From contig CM039184.1 in assembly GCA_008360975.2 (NCBI GenBank), positions 56,634,797-56,698,796 on the forward strand: DNA of 64,000 bases, given 5' to 3'. The position numbers and the translations under genes are program-made. Of this stretch, positions 50,445 to 61,975 are shown piece by piece. The DNA comes from Lichenostomus cassidix (Eukaryota; Chordata; Aves; Passeriformes; Meliphagidae). Below the pieces are notes generated by a model. It worked only from the letters and a program-made list of their open reading frames with translations, was not told where the DNA came from and did not search any database. How positions within the stretch are numbered: position 1 is the first letter of the stretch; each line of letters opens with the position of its first letter.

Positions 50445-52575
50445 CCTCGCCGTTCTACTCTTGACCTCGCCGTTCTAACTCTTGACCTCGCCGTTCTAAC
50501 TCTTGACCTCGCCGTTCTAACTCTTGACCTCGCCGTTCTAACTCTTGACCTCGCCGTTCTAACTCTTGACCTCGCCGTTCTAACTCTTGACCTCGCCGCT
50601 GCAGCTCTCGCCGTGCTCGCTCTTGACCTCGCCGTTCCACTCTTGAGCTCGCCGCTGCAGCTCTCGCCGAGCTCGCTCTTGACCTCGCCGTTCCACTCTT
50701 GAGCTCGACGCTGCAGCTCTCGCCTCGTCGTCCCACGGCTTCTGCCGACAGACGACGAGACACTCAGCACCGAAAGGCTCCGGCTCCCACGCCTGAGGGG
50801 AACGGCCACCCAGCAGCCCCAGGGGGAGATCCTCGAGCCGCCACCCACAGACACCAGCCCCCCGCCCCAGCTCCACTAAAGCCCCCAGCTTCAGCTCGGC
50901 TTACCATCGCGACGTCCGGCGCAGTCCCATCCGACGCTGGGAGCGAGGCCCTCTGGGCAAATGAAGCTGGGCACGCACAGCAGCGGCCAAAGAGGCTGCT
51001 AGCCCTGCTTACGGGGGCCTCCGGACGCTGCCTGGACTGTAAAGTGCCCGGGACTCCAGAGCACCGGCTCTGGGCCCCGAGGCCTGCGGAGGGGGCTCCT
51101 TCTCCTCTCCGGTTGCAGGGGGCTAACCCCCACCTAGGCTGCCGGCTGAGGGAGCACCGAGGCTCCCAGACACGCAAGCCTGCTTACAGGCCGGTCGACA
51201 CCCGGGGGGCCACGGAGCTCGGCCTTCCCCCACGGTGACAGGAACTGATACTTGACACTCGACACTTGACAGTTAAGCCAGTCCAAGAACACGGCCTAAG
51301 GCCCAGGGGCCGGGAGCCCAGCCCCGAGGACAGGGAGGGCACACGCCCGGCCCCCCGTGACTCCTGGCCCCAGGCCCCTACAAGGCCGGGGCCAGGGATA
51401 CCCGCCTGATTACAGGGGGTCCCTCCGACCGCCCGCCGATGCCCGGGGACGCACAGAACCCCACTTACGGGGCCGTCCCCCGTGGCCCGGCACTCCCAAC
51501 AAAGCGCCACGGAGCGCTCTCGTTCCTGTCACCTGCCTAGAGCAGCCTCTCCAGCCCTGAGTTACAGGGACCCGTGGCCGCTCCTGGGGACAAAGGGGCT
51601 CCACACAATCGTGACACGTGCCCCGACTACGGGGCCGTGGCGTGCCAGCAGGTCGGTAGCACCTGCAGGACGGCCGGCCGTGCAGCGCAGGCAGAGACCC
51701 GGGCCCTGGCTACAGGCGGGTCAGCGTGCCCACGCTACCACTAAGCGGCTCGGTGCCGTCAGGACTGGCAGCCGCGCGGCGCGGGCAGAGACCCGGGCCC
51801 TGGCTACAGGCGGGTCAGCGTGCCCACGCCGCCATTAAGCGGCTTGGTGCCGCCCTCGGCAAGCAGGGACAAGGCCTGAGACTTTCCCCTCCCGCCCGGC
51901 CATGGCGAGGGTTCCTTCAGCCAAGTGCCTGCACACAGCTCCTCTTTCCCTCCTGGGACGTCTAAGCTAGGCTGGCCTATTTCTAAAGGGGGTCTAAAGC
52001 GCAGCCACACTCGCTCACGCACGCCAACTACACACAGAGGGACAAAGGGGAGGGGGGAACGCAGTCCCGGAAGGGGGAGCAAGCTCTGTGCAGCCACCGG
52101 ACCAAAGAAACCGTCCCCACCGCCGACCGGAAGGCAAAAGCCTCGGGTCTCGCCCCTGCTCTTCGGGGACGACACGCAGGGGCCTCGCCACCCTGAGGCT
52201 ACTCAGGGGTGGCACGGGGTCAGAGGCCGTGACGCGCCCCGAGTACGGGGGGGTCACGCTGGCCAGGGGCCAGCAGACTAGGCAGAAAGCTGCCGGGCTC
52301 GGGGAGAAGCCCTGCGCCCTGCTTACAGGGTGGGCTGGGGGCCGGGAGAGCTCCGTGTCCCCGACGCGAGTGCGGAGAGAGGGGCTCTGACCCTGCTTAC
52401 AAGGCGGCCCCTCCCTCCGGGCAGCCAAAGGAGCACAACGTTGGCAAAACACCAACAACAAAGACCTTGCCCCTCTCACTTACAGGGGCGGTCGCCCAGC
52501 ACGGAGCTATGGCCTTTACCCAGAGGGCCTCTCGTGCCCCCTTCTTCGCCTCCAGGCCGCCGCTGCGCTCGCCTT
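50445..52575. repeat. Macrosatellite unit 2
   Basis: The unit opens with about seven pure 21-bp monomers (ctcttgacctcgccgttctaa) and then two longer variants containing gctgcagctctcgccg. The body runs from about 50738. Confidence 0.93.
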
Positions 52576-54838
52576 GCCTCGCCGTTCTACTCTTGACCTC
52601 GCCGTTCTAACTCTTGACCTCGCCGTTCTACTCTTGACCTCGCCGTTCTACTCTTGACCTCGCCGTTCTACTCTTGACCTCGCCGTTCTAACTCTTGAGC
52701 TCGCCGTTCTACTCTTGACCTCGCCGTTCTAACTCTTGAGCTCGCCGCTGCAGCTCTCGCCGTGCTCGCTCTTGACCTCGCCGTTCCACGCTTGAGCTCG
52801 TCGCTGCAGCTCTCGCCGTGCTCGCTCTTGACCTCGCCGTTCTAACTCTTGAGCTCGCCGCTGCAGCTCTCGCCGTGCTCGCTCTTGACCTCGCCGTTCC
52901 ACTCTTGAGCTCGTCGCTGCAGCTCTCGCCGTGCTCGCTCTTGACCTCGCCGTTCTAACTCTTGAGCTCGACGCTGCAGCTCTCGCCTCGTCATCCCACG
53001 GCTTCTGCCGACAGACGACGAGACACTCAGCACCGAAAGGCTCCGGCTCCCACGCCTGAGGGGAACGGCCACCCAGCAGCCCCAGGGGGAGATCCTCGAG
53101 CCGCCACCCACAGACACCAGCCCCCCGCCCCAGCTCCACTAAAGCCCCCAGCTTCAGCTCGGCTTACCATCGCGACGTCCGGCGCAGTCCCATCCGACGC
53201 TGGGAGCGAGGCCCTCTGGGCAAATGAAGCTGGGCACGCACAGCAGCGGCCAAAGAGGCTGCTAGCCCTGCTTACGGGGGCCTCCGGACGCTGCCTGGAC
53301 TGTAAAGTGCCCGGGACTCCAGAGCACCGGCTCTGGGCCCCGAGGCCTGCGGAGGGGGCTCCTTCTCCTCTCCGGTTCCGGGGGGCTAACCCCCACCTAG
53401 GCTGCCGGCTGAGGGAGCACCGAGGCTCCCAGACACGCAAGCCTGCTTACAGGCCGGTCGACACCCGGGGGCCACGGAGCTCGGCCTTCCCCCACGGCGA
53501 CAGGAACTGATACTCGACACTCCACACTTGACAGTTAAGCCAGTCCATGAACACGGCCTAAGGCCCAGGGGCCGGGAGCCCAGCCCCGAGGACAGGGAGG
53601 GCACACGCCCGGCCCCCGTGACTCCTGGCCCCAGGCCCCTAAAAGGCCGGGGCCAGGGATACCCGCCTGATTACAGGGGGTCCCTCCGACCGCCCGCCGA
53701 GGCCCGGGGACGCACAGCACCCCACTTACGGGGCCGTCCCCCGTGGCCCGGCACTCCCAACAAAGCGCCACGGAGCGCTCTCGTTCCTGTCACCTGCCTA
53801 GAGCAGCCTCTCCAGCCCTGAGTTACAGGGACCCGGGGCCGCTCCTGGGGACAAAGGGGCTCCGCAAAATCGTGACACGTGCCCCGACTACGGGGCCGTG
53901 GCGTGCCAGCAGGTCGGTAGCACCTGCAGGACGGCCAGCCGTGCAGCGCAGGCAGAGACCCGGGCCCTGGCTACAGGCGGGTCAGCGTGCCCACGCTACC
54001 ACTAAGCGGCTTGGTGCCGTCAGGACTGGCAGCCGCGCAGCGCAGGCAGAGACCCGGGCCCTGGCTACAGGCGGGTCAGCGTGCCCACGCTGCCATTAAG
54101 CGGCTTGGTGCCGCCCTCGGCAAGCAGGGCCAAGGCCTGAGCCTTTCCCCCCCCGCCCGGCCATGGCGAGGGTTCCTTCAGACAAGTGCCTGCACACAGC
54201 TCCTCTTTCCCTCCTGGGACGTCTAAGCTAGGCTGGCCTATTTCTAAAGGGGGTCTAAAGCGCAGCCACACTCGCTCACGCACACCAACTACACACAGGG
54301 GGACACAGGGGAGGGGGGAACGCAGTCCCGGAAGGGGGAGCAAGCTCTGTGCAGCCACCGGACCAAAGGAACCGTCCCCACCGCCGACCGGAAGGCGAAA
54401 GCCTCGGGTCTCGCCCCTGCTCTTCGGGGACGACACGCAGTGGCCTCGCCACCCTGAGGCTACTCAGGGGTGGCACGGGGACAGAGGCCGTGACGCGCCC
54501 CGAGTACGGGGGGGTCACGCTGGCCAGGGGCCAGCAGACTAGGCAGAAAGCTGCCGGGCTCGGGGAGAAGCCCTGCGCCCTGCTTACAGGGTGGGCGGGG
54601 GGGCCGGGAGAGCTCCGTGTCCCCGACGCGAGTGCGGAGAGAGGGGCTCTGACCCTGCTTACAAGGCGGCCCCTCCCTCCGGGCAGCCAAAGGAGCACAA
54701 CGTTGGCAAAACACCAACAACAAAGACCTTGCCCCTCTCACTTACAGGGGCGGTCGCCCAGCACGGAGCTATGGCCTTTACCCAGAGGGCCTCTCGTGCC
54801 CCCTTCTTTGCCTCCAGGCCGCCGCTGCGCTCGCCTTG
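52576..54838. repeat. Macrosatellite unit 3 (longest minisatellite block)
   Basis: The minisatellite spans about 52576-53000. It mixes 20-bp and 21-bp monomers with four longer ctgcagctctcgccg-containing variants, and this accounts for most of the extra length of the unit. Confidence 0.93.
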
Positions 54839-56987
54839 CCTCGACGTTCTACTCTTGACCTCGCCGTTCTAACTCTTGACCTCGCCGTTCTACTCTTGAC
54901 CTCGCCGTTCTAACTCTTGACCTCGCCGTTCTACTCTTGACCTCGCCGTTCTACTCTTGACCTCGCCGTTCTACTCTTGACCTCGCCGTTCTAACTCTTG
55001 AGCTCGCCGCTGCAGCTCTCGCCGTGCTCGCTCTTGACCTCGCCGTTCCACTCTTGAGCTCGTCGCTGCAGCTCTCGCCGTGCTCGCTCTTGACCTCGCC
55101 GTTCCACTCTTGAGCTCGACGCTGCAGCTCTCGCCTCGTCATCCCACGGCTTCTGCCGACAGACGACGAGACACTCAGCACCGAAAGGCTCCGGCTCCCA
55201 CGCCTGAGGGGAACGGCCACCCAGCAGCCCCAGGGGGAGATCCTCGAGCCACCACCCACAGACACCAGCCCCCCGCCCCAGCTCCACTAAAGCCCCCAGC
55301 TTCAGCTCGGCTTACCATCGCGACGTCCGGCGCAGTCCCATCCGACGCTGGGAGCGAGGCCCTCTGGGCAAATGAAGCTGGGCACGCACAGCAGCGGCCA
55401 AAGAGGCTGCTAGCCCTGCTTACGGGGGCCTCCGGACGCTGCCTGGACTGTAAAGTGCCCGGGACTCCAGAGCACCGGCTCTGGGCCCCGAGGCCTGCGG
55501 AGGGGGCTCCTTCTCCTCTCCGGTTCCGGGGGGCTAACCCCCCCCTAGGCTGCCGGCTGAGGGAGCACCGAGGCTCCCAGACACGCAAGCCTGCTTACAG
55601 GCCGGTCGACACCCGGGGGGCCACGGAGCTCGGCCTTCCCCCACGGTGACAGGAACGGATACTCGACACTCGACAGTTAAGCCAGTCCAAGAACACGGCC
55701 TAAGGCCCAGGGGCCGGGAGCCCAGCCCCGAGGACAGGGAGGGCACACGCCCGGCCCCGTGACTCCTGGCCCCAGGCCCCTAAAAGGCCAGGGCCAGGGA
55801 TACCCGCCTGATTACCGGGGGTCCCTCCGACCGCCCGCCGAGGCCCGGGGACGCACAGAACCCCACTTACGGGGCCGTCCCCCGTGGCCCGGCACTCCCA
55901 ACAAAGCGCCACGGAGCGCTCTCGTTCCTGTCACCTGCCTAGAGCAGCCTCTCCAGCCCTGAGTTACAGGGACCCGGGGCCGCTCCTGGGGACAAAGGGG
56001 CTCCGCAAAATCGTGACACGTGCCCCGACTACGGGGCCGTGGCGTGCCAGCAGGTCGGTAGCACCTGCAGGACGGCCAGCCGTGCAGCGCAGGCAGAGAC
56101 CCGGGCCCTGGCTACAGGCGGGTCAGCGTGCCCACGCTACCACTAAGCGGCTTGGTGCCGTCAGGACTGGCAGCCGCGCAGCGCAGGCAGAGACCCGGGC
56201 CCTGGCTACAGGCGGGTCAGCGTGCCCACGCTGCCATTAAGCGGCTTGGTGCCGCCCTCGGCAAGCAGGGCCAAGGCCTGAGCCTTTCCCCCCCCGCCCG
56301 GCCATGGCGAGGGTTCCTTCAGCCAAGTGCCTGCACACAGCTCCTCTTTCCCTCCTGGGACGTCTAAGCTAGGCTGGCCTATTTCTAAAGGGGGTCTAAA
56401 GCGCAGCCACACTCGCTCACGCACGCCAACTACACACAGAGGGACAAAGGGGAGGGGGGAACACAGTCCCGGAAGGGGGAGCAAGCTCTGTGCAGCCACC
56501 GGACCAAAGAAACCGTCCCCACCGCCGACCGGAAGGCAAAAGCCTCGGGTCTCGCCCCTGCTCTTCGGGGACGACACGCAGGGGCCTCGCCACCCTGAGG
56601 CTACTCAGGGGTGGCACGGGGTCAGAGGCCGTGACGCGCCCCGAGTACGGGGGGGTCACGCTGGCCAGGGGCCAGCAGACTAGGCAGAAAGCTGCCGGGC
56701 TCGGGGAGAAGCCCTGCGCCCTGCCTACAGGGTGGGCTGGGGGGCCGGGAGAGCTCCGTGTCCCCGACGCGGGTGCGGAGAGAGGGGCTCTGACCCTGCT
56801 TACAAGGTGGCCCCTCTCTCCGGGCAGCCAAAGGAGCACAACGTTGGCAAAACACCAACAACAAAGACCTTGCCCCTCTCACTTACAGGGGCGGTCGCCC
56901 AGCACGGAGCTATGGCCTTTACCCAGAGGGCCTCTCGTGCCCCCTTCTTCGCCTCCAGGCCGCCGCTGCGCTCGCCTTGCCTCGACG
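54839..56987. repeat. Macrosatellite unit 4
   Basis: The minisatellite spans about 54839-55145, alternating 20- and 21-bp monomers. The body ends at the ctcgccttgcctcgacgttc junction with the edge fragment. Confidence 0.93.
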
Positions 56988-57175
56988 TTCTACTCTTGAC
57001 CTCGCCGTTCTAACTCTTGACCTCTCTTCTCTCGCTGGCTCCTCTCACCTTGTCATCCCACGGCTTCTGCCAATGGACAACAACAAGGTGAGGCCTGAAG
57101 AACCCTCACCCCCTGTCCCTGAAGGTGACGGTGACCCAGTAGCCCCACGGCGACGTCCTCGAGCCACCACTTTCC
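56988..57175. repeat. Diverged terminal fragment of the macrosatellite
   Basis: Two minisatellite monomers are followed by sequence alignable to the start of the unit body: ccacggcttctgcc, then a changed middle, then cgtcctcgagccaccac. It is much more diverged than any pair of full units and stops into AT-rich DNA at about 57.18 kb. Confidence 0.85.
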
Positions 57176-57836
57176 TAACTCTAATAGTGGGTCTTCAAAT
57201 ATACTTTTTTCATAGAATGTGTATTTCAAAATTCCTCCCTGACTGGGGACAGCACTCTGTTATTTCTCAGGTGTATGTGAAGGATACTTTCCCTTGTCAT
57301 TGGTATTGCTCAGTGACATTAAGTCCTACAATTATTTTTTCACCGTTTTATATTATTGCCTCAATACTTTTTCAAAATAATGTGTTACACTGTACTTGTT
57401 TTTTCAGATTCTGCCCTCTGTACTGAATACATCTGATTAAGACTTTGTTGTCTAATCATTATCATAACAAATGACATGAATTTCTATGAAGATATTTGGT
57501 TTGCAATCTCTTCTTCCAAAAAACAAAATGTTGTACATATTTCTTTACACTTAAAAAACCTTCTAGGCATAAAGCTTTCACAAAGTCCATAGTTAAAAAC
57601 AGTTTTAGCCACACTTATTTTCCCTGCCGAGTTTAGAAATAAGGGCACCGTTTTGCACATCACAACTCAAACAACTTTTCTAAACCGCTTTTATCTTCAG
57701 CTTTCCACTCTGGCCATGCCAGTGCTCTTCTAAAGTACCTCAGTTTTTCTGCTAAAACCGTCACCTATGTCCAGATGCCTATATAAATTGAGTGGGAGTT
57801 ACAAGATAGCTTCCTCATTCAAATCACAGTGCGCTA
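57176..57836. other. AT-rich spacer between the two repeat arrays
   Basis: AT-rich sequence with no recognised gene or mobile element. Confidence 0.5.
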
Positions 57837-58084
57837 GAGCCCTGAGCACAGCCAGCTATAGCAATAGAACCCCAAGTGCAGCTCGCTGTAGCTATAGAAC
57901 CTCAACCACAGGCTGCTGTATCTTCAGAACCCCAAGCACAGCTTGCTATAGCAATGTAATTTAAACAAAAACTTTCTACAGCAATATGAACCAAAACTGT
58001 GTAAATACTAATATAACTTGAATTGTAAATTTAAATTGTAAATGTAATGCCTAATATATGGGTAACTAGTGGTTTAGCACTGCA

Positions 58085-58558
58085 TGGACAAAAAAGACCC
58101 AAACAAAAAAAAAGCAAAAACAAGGAAAAAAAAGAAACCTAAAACCAAAGAACTGATCAAGTGGAAACCCCCCCAAAAAAAAAATTAAAAAAAAAAAAAA
58201 AAAAAATCAACAAACCCTTCCCAAAAGAACCCAAAACCCCTCACAACAGAAAAAACACCACCAAAACACAAAACGGCCAAAAACCCCAAAATAACAAACA
58301 AAAAAGCAAAAAACTAACAAAACCAAGAAAAAACCAAACACAAAATAAAGCAAAACCACAAACCAAACCCCCCCCCAAAAAACCCCTAAAAAAGCTGCCA
58401 AGCCACCCCCCAAAACCCCCCCAAATAAATCTCCTCCCCCTAAACAACCTCCAAGAAAAAAAGATTCCCCCCAAAAAACCAACCAAAAAAACCCAAAAAA
58501 CCAAACCAAAAAAATCCCAGAAAAACACACAGACAAACAAACAATAAACAAACACCCA
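58085..58558. repeat. A/C-only tract 1 (strand-asymmetric low complexity)
   Basis: About 470 bp are made almost entirely of A and C on the plus strand, in irregular runs such as ccaaaaaacc. The minus strand is therefore G/T, with several G runs of four or more between 58360 and 58445. Confidence 0.95.
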
Positions 58559-58639
58559 GCTCACCAAGTGCAGAGCTTCAAAGATTGACAAGTATAGTAT
58601 TAATTAGCAACTGGCAAATGCAAAGCCATTTGGCTACAA

Positions 58640-59080
58640 AATACAGAATTTATGCCAGTCATAACCAGAGAGAACAAGAAACACCATAAAGGTTCATCTC
58701 TGAAGACAAAGTTGAAAAGCTCAGGTGCAAAGAACACCCTGAATCTTAATCACAACAAGACCCTCAGGACCACCAAATGGGGGAGGCGCAAGTGCAGTGC
58801 AAAAGAACTATTTATAACCATCAAATCATCTTATGTAAATTCCTTGCACTGGTATACAGTGACACAGTAACATCAATATATACTATAGCATTAATATATA
58901 CTATAACATAGTGACATTAAGCAATATTTACTGTATAAATAAAGCAGAGCACTTGAAAAAGGCAGGTGAGTTAGGTGGAGAAATCTCCCTCACCTCCAGT
59001 GCTGCAATAAAGAAATACCTGCTCTATAGGGCTTTATTTTCAGCCTAGCTTTTTGGGCATCATCCTTCCCTGTTATCTCA
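58640..59080 (+). other. Conserved TATA/AATAAA cassette, copy A (possible LTR-like element)
   Basis: It reads caagaaacaccataaaggtt, then ggaggcgcaagtgcagtgca, then a TATA-like ctgtataaataaagcag. About 70 bp further on is gcaataaagaaatacctgct followed by gggctttattttcagcct. TATA followed by AATAAA resembles the promoter/polyadenylation layout of an LTR, but no TG...CA ends, primer-binding site or gag/pol was identified. The LTR reading is an inference. Confidence 0.4.
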
Positions 59081-59819
59081 GATTTTCTGTCAAAGATGCT
59101 ACCTCTGCTTTCTGCCCCACAACAGACTTTCCCTCAAAAATGCTCATTTTTCCTCTCTAAATGACATTAAATTCACCCCAAAAAATTCACATCAAAAAAA
59201 GCTAATTTCTTTCCTCTACCTCATATAAGGTTCTCTTATAAACAACATGACATTTTACCCCCTGCAGAGTACCTCAAGTTTTCTCTCCAAAACGTCCCCT
59301 ACAGGTTGTCTCAACTTATGCACCAAAAAACCCATCCTGTCCCCCTGAGACTTCTTCACATTTCCCTTCCAAAATGTTCCTTGTGCTCCGCAAAAATTAT
59401 CTCAGGTTTTATTACAAATTTTTCTCTGCCTTTTCATCCTCAGCTGATGCTATTTCCCCGCCGCAGCTCTGAGAGGAGCGGCAGGCTCAGCCCGAACCGG
59501 CGCTGACCAATTTTTCCCGCCCTTTTTCCCTCCCTCAGCACGTTCCCCTCAGAGAGCCTCGGTTCCCTCAGAGACACTGCAAACCCGCATCGCCCTCACT
59601 GACAGCTGGCTGCAGCAACAGGAGCCGAACCACAGCTTGCTCCAGCAGAAGAGCCAGAACCCCAATCGCAGCTTGCTATTGCTTTAGAACCCGAATCACA
59701 GTTTTCTACAGTGATATATAATCTAAACCGTAACTTTCTATATACAAATATAACTCGAATTATAACTTCCTATGCAATGTAATGGCTAAATTATGTTTAA
59801 CTAGTTGCCTAACACTGAA

Positions 59820-60625
59820 TAGAAAAAAACCACCCCAACAAAAAACCAAAAAAACAAACTGCAAAAAACCACCTCCCCCCCTCAAAAAAAAACACCAACC
59901 CCACCCAAAACAAACCAAACACCACCAAACCCCCTAAAACAACGAACCAAAGAAGCCTAAAAACCCCCAAACCCCGCCGCAAAAAAAGCCAAAAAAAACC
60001 AACCAAACACCACACATGCAAAAAACCAAACAAAAAATATAAAGAGCCCCAAAAAACATCCCCAAACCCCAGAAAAGGAAACAAAAGACCCAAAAAGGAG
60101 CAAAAAAACAAAAGGAAAAAAGGACCAAAGAAGAAGGGAGAAGAAAGAAGGGAGCAAGAAGGAGGAAGAAGGGAGCAAGAAGGGAAAAAAAAGGACTCAA
60201 AACCAAAAAAACTTCTAAATCTAAAATACCCCAAAACAACAAAAAAAAACTGAAAAAAAAGCCAAGAGGAAAAAACCCCCAAAATAAAAAAAAACACAAA
60301 TAACACTGAAAAACCAAAAATGACCCAAAAATAAAAACAAAAAAAAAATTCCCCAAAACCAAAAAACATAAAAATCTCCACATACACCGCAAAAAACACC
60401 CCAAAAATTTAAACCACCAAAACAAAAAAAAGATAAAAACCAGAAAAAAAAATAAAAAATTAAAACCATAAAACACCTAAACAACCCCAAACCCCAAAAG
60501 AGAAAACCCCAAAAACCCCTAATCCCAAAAACCCCAAAAAATACCAACCAGAAACAAGCAATAAAAACAAACAAAACTAAGAAACACCAAAGCCCCCAAA
60601 CAAACAGAAACACACAAAAATCACC
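59820..60625. repeat. A/C-only tract 2
   Basis: About 800 bp of irregular A/C sequence on the plus strand, interrupted by a GAAGGGAG-type purine patch. The long Phe/Leu/Gly/Trp-rich minus-strand ORFs across it result from base composition. Confidence 0.95.
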
Positions 60626-60721
60626 AATTCACCAGGTAGACAGCATCAAAAATCACAACTATAGCAGTAATGAGAAATTCGATGTAAAGCCAGTGTAAAG
60701 CCAAAAAAAATTAAAGCTACT

Positions 60722-61150
60722 CGGCCACAAAATACAGAATTCATACCAGTTACAACCAGACAGAACAAGAAACACCATAATGGTTCATCTCCGAGGAAAA
60801 AGTCGAAAAGCTTTCATCACAAGACCCTCAGGACCACCAAACTGGGGAGGCGCAAGTGCAGTGCAAAAGAACTATTTAAAACTATCAGCTTATCTCATGC
60901 AAATTCCTTGAGGCGCATATACGATGACACAGTAACATCAATATATGCTATAACGTTAATACATGCTATAATAACATAGTAACATTAAGCGATATTGACT
61001 GTATAAATGAAGCAGACCACTTGACAAAGGCAGCTGAGTTAGGAGGAGAAATCCCCCTCACCTCCAGTGCTGCAATAAATAAATAAATAAATAAATAAAT
61101 AAATACCTGCTCTATAGGGCTTTATTTTCAGCCTAGCTTTCCAGGCATCA
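60722..61150 (+). other. Conserved TATA/AATAAA cassette, copy B
   Basis: It is closely similar to the cassette at 58640-59080 and in the same order. The AATAAA position is replaced by an (AAAT)n run (61074-61105). Confidence 0.4.
61074..61105. repeat. (AAAT)n microsatellite inside cassette B
   Basis: About eight copies lie at exactly the place where cassette A has the single gcaataaagaaatacc. Confidence 0.95.
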
Positions 61151-61975
61151 CCCTTGTTATCCCAGATTTTCAGTCAAAGATGCTTCTTCTGCCCCGCAAA
61201 AATTACCTCAGATTTTATCACACATTTTCCTCTGCCTTTGCTCCAAAAATTACCTCAGACTTGTCCCTGTTTTTCTCAGCTACAGGGTTTCCCTCAGGTT
61301 TTCCCGCCAATAATGTCCACTACACGTCCTCCACAAATTACTGCAGCTTTTGTCTCACACTGCTCAATTTTGCTCCAAAATGCTCATCCCGCAGCCTACA
61401 GCCAGGGAACTCTAACATTCCTGCCTATGAAGCTGGTGCTCTGCCCTCACAGGTCCCACAGTTTCCCCTCACGAAGTGAAACATTGTATCGAAGCTATCT
61501 CTTCTCCGTGGTTGTCTCAGCTCAGGGGCTGCCCTGAGGCGATCCCCACAGCACTTATCTATTCCCCCCACCACCCCGCCCCCTGCCCGGTGCCTCGCCG
61601 ACAAGGGCGGGCAGAGCCGGTTCGACCTCCAGCACTCCCCTCCCTATGTAGTACTCGCTGTACCCTCACTCACCTCCGCTTTTCCCCTCACAAACTGGAA
61701 GGCTCTGGAGTTCTGCGATGATGCCGCCCCTCCTTCCTCGGTGCCACAGGTCGGGGTCTGCCCGAGGGCGAACTCCCGGGCGGCTTATGTGTGCCCCGCA
61801 GCGCCTCCCCCACAAGCACGCACCGGCAGCTGTGAGGGGAGAGGCGGGCTCAGCTCGAGCCGGCGCCGACCGGATTTTCCCGCCCTTTTTCCCCTCTCTC
61901 AGCGCGCTCCTCTCAGCCTCCGAGCCCTCAGAGCCCCAGGGCAGCCGCAGCGCCTGACTGACAGCTGGCTGTACA

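Larger units (their letters stand above)
48488..57175. repeat. GC-rich macrosatellite array: four ~2.14-2.26-kb units plus a diverged edge fragment
   Basis: The anchor cttctgccgacagacgacga recurs at about 48.60, 50.74, 53.00 and 55.15 kb, with a diverged copy at about 57.07 kb. Spacings are about 2143, 2263, 2148 and 1914 bp. The units are nearly identical by eye over their whole length, and spacing differences come mainly from the minisatellite block at the start of each unit. Flanking DNA on both sides is AT-rich. No retroviral or LINE protein motif was found. I do not recognise the family by name. Confidence 0.97.
57837..59621. repeat. Composite tandem unit A of the second array
   Basis: In order it has five 30-bp monomers (gaaccccaagcacagcttgc-type, 57837-57986) and AT-rich sequence, then an A/C tract (58085-58558). 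A conserved cassette (about 58640-59080), a pyrimidine-rich part and a GC-rich part (about 59455-59600) follow. The same order recurs in the next unit. Confidence 0.85.
59622..61975. repeat. Composite tandem unit B of the second array
   Basis: It repeats the order of unit A, starting again with 30-bp monomers containing cacagcttgct (59622-59716). Its A/C tract is longer (about 59820-60625) and includes a GA-rich island at 60125-60190. The conserved cassette (about 60722-61150) matches the unit A cassette closely. The pyrimidine- and GC-rich parts are also longer, with a degenerate internal duplication near 61.5-61.8 kb. Confidence 0.85.

Noticed and set aside
50384..53139. Minus-strand ORFs of repeated RTARSRV or ELERRGQ heptads
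   Set aside because: These are translations of the 21-bp minisatellite (seven codons per monomer) in different frames, so the periodicity belongs to the DNA and is not a coiled-coil protein.
48488..57175. Possible CRISPR-like or prokaryotic repeat array
   Set aside because: The window is eukaryotic. The repeats are kilobase tandem units with minisatellite heads, without unique spacers between short repeats.
58161..58591. Lys/Pro-rich plus-strand and Phe/Gly/Trp-rich minus-strand ORFs across the A/C tracts
   Set aside because: They lack stops only because the tract has almost no T or G. Similar ORFs occur at 59809-60613 and 62030-62543 for the same reason.
58640..61150. Full-length endogenous retrovirus
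   Set aside because: Only LTR-like regulatory spacing was seen. No gag, pol or env motifs, primer-binding site or polypurine tract could be identified between the cassettes, so a provirus is not claimed.
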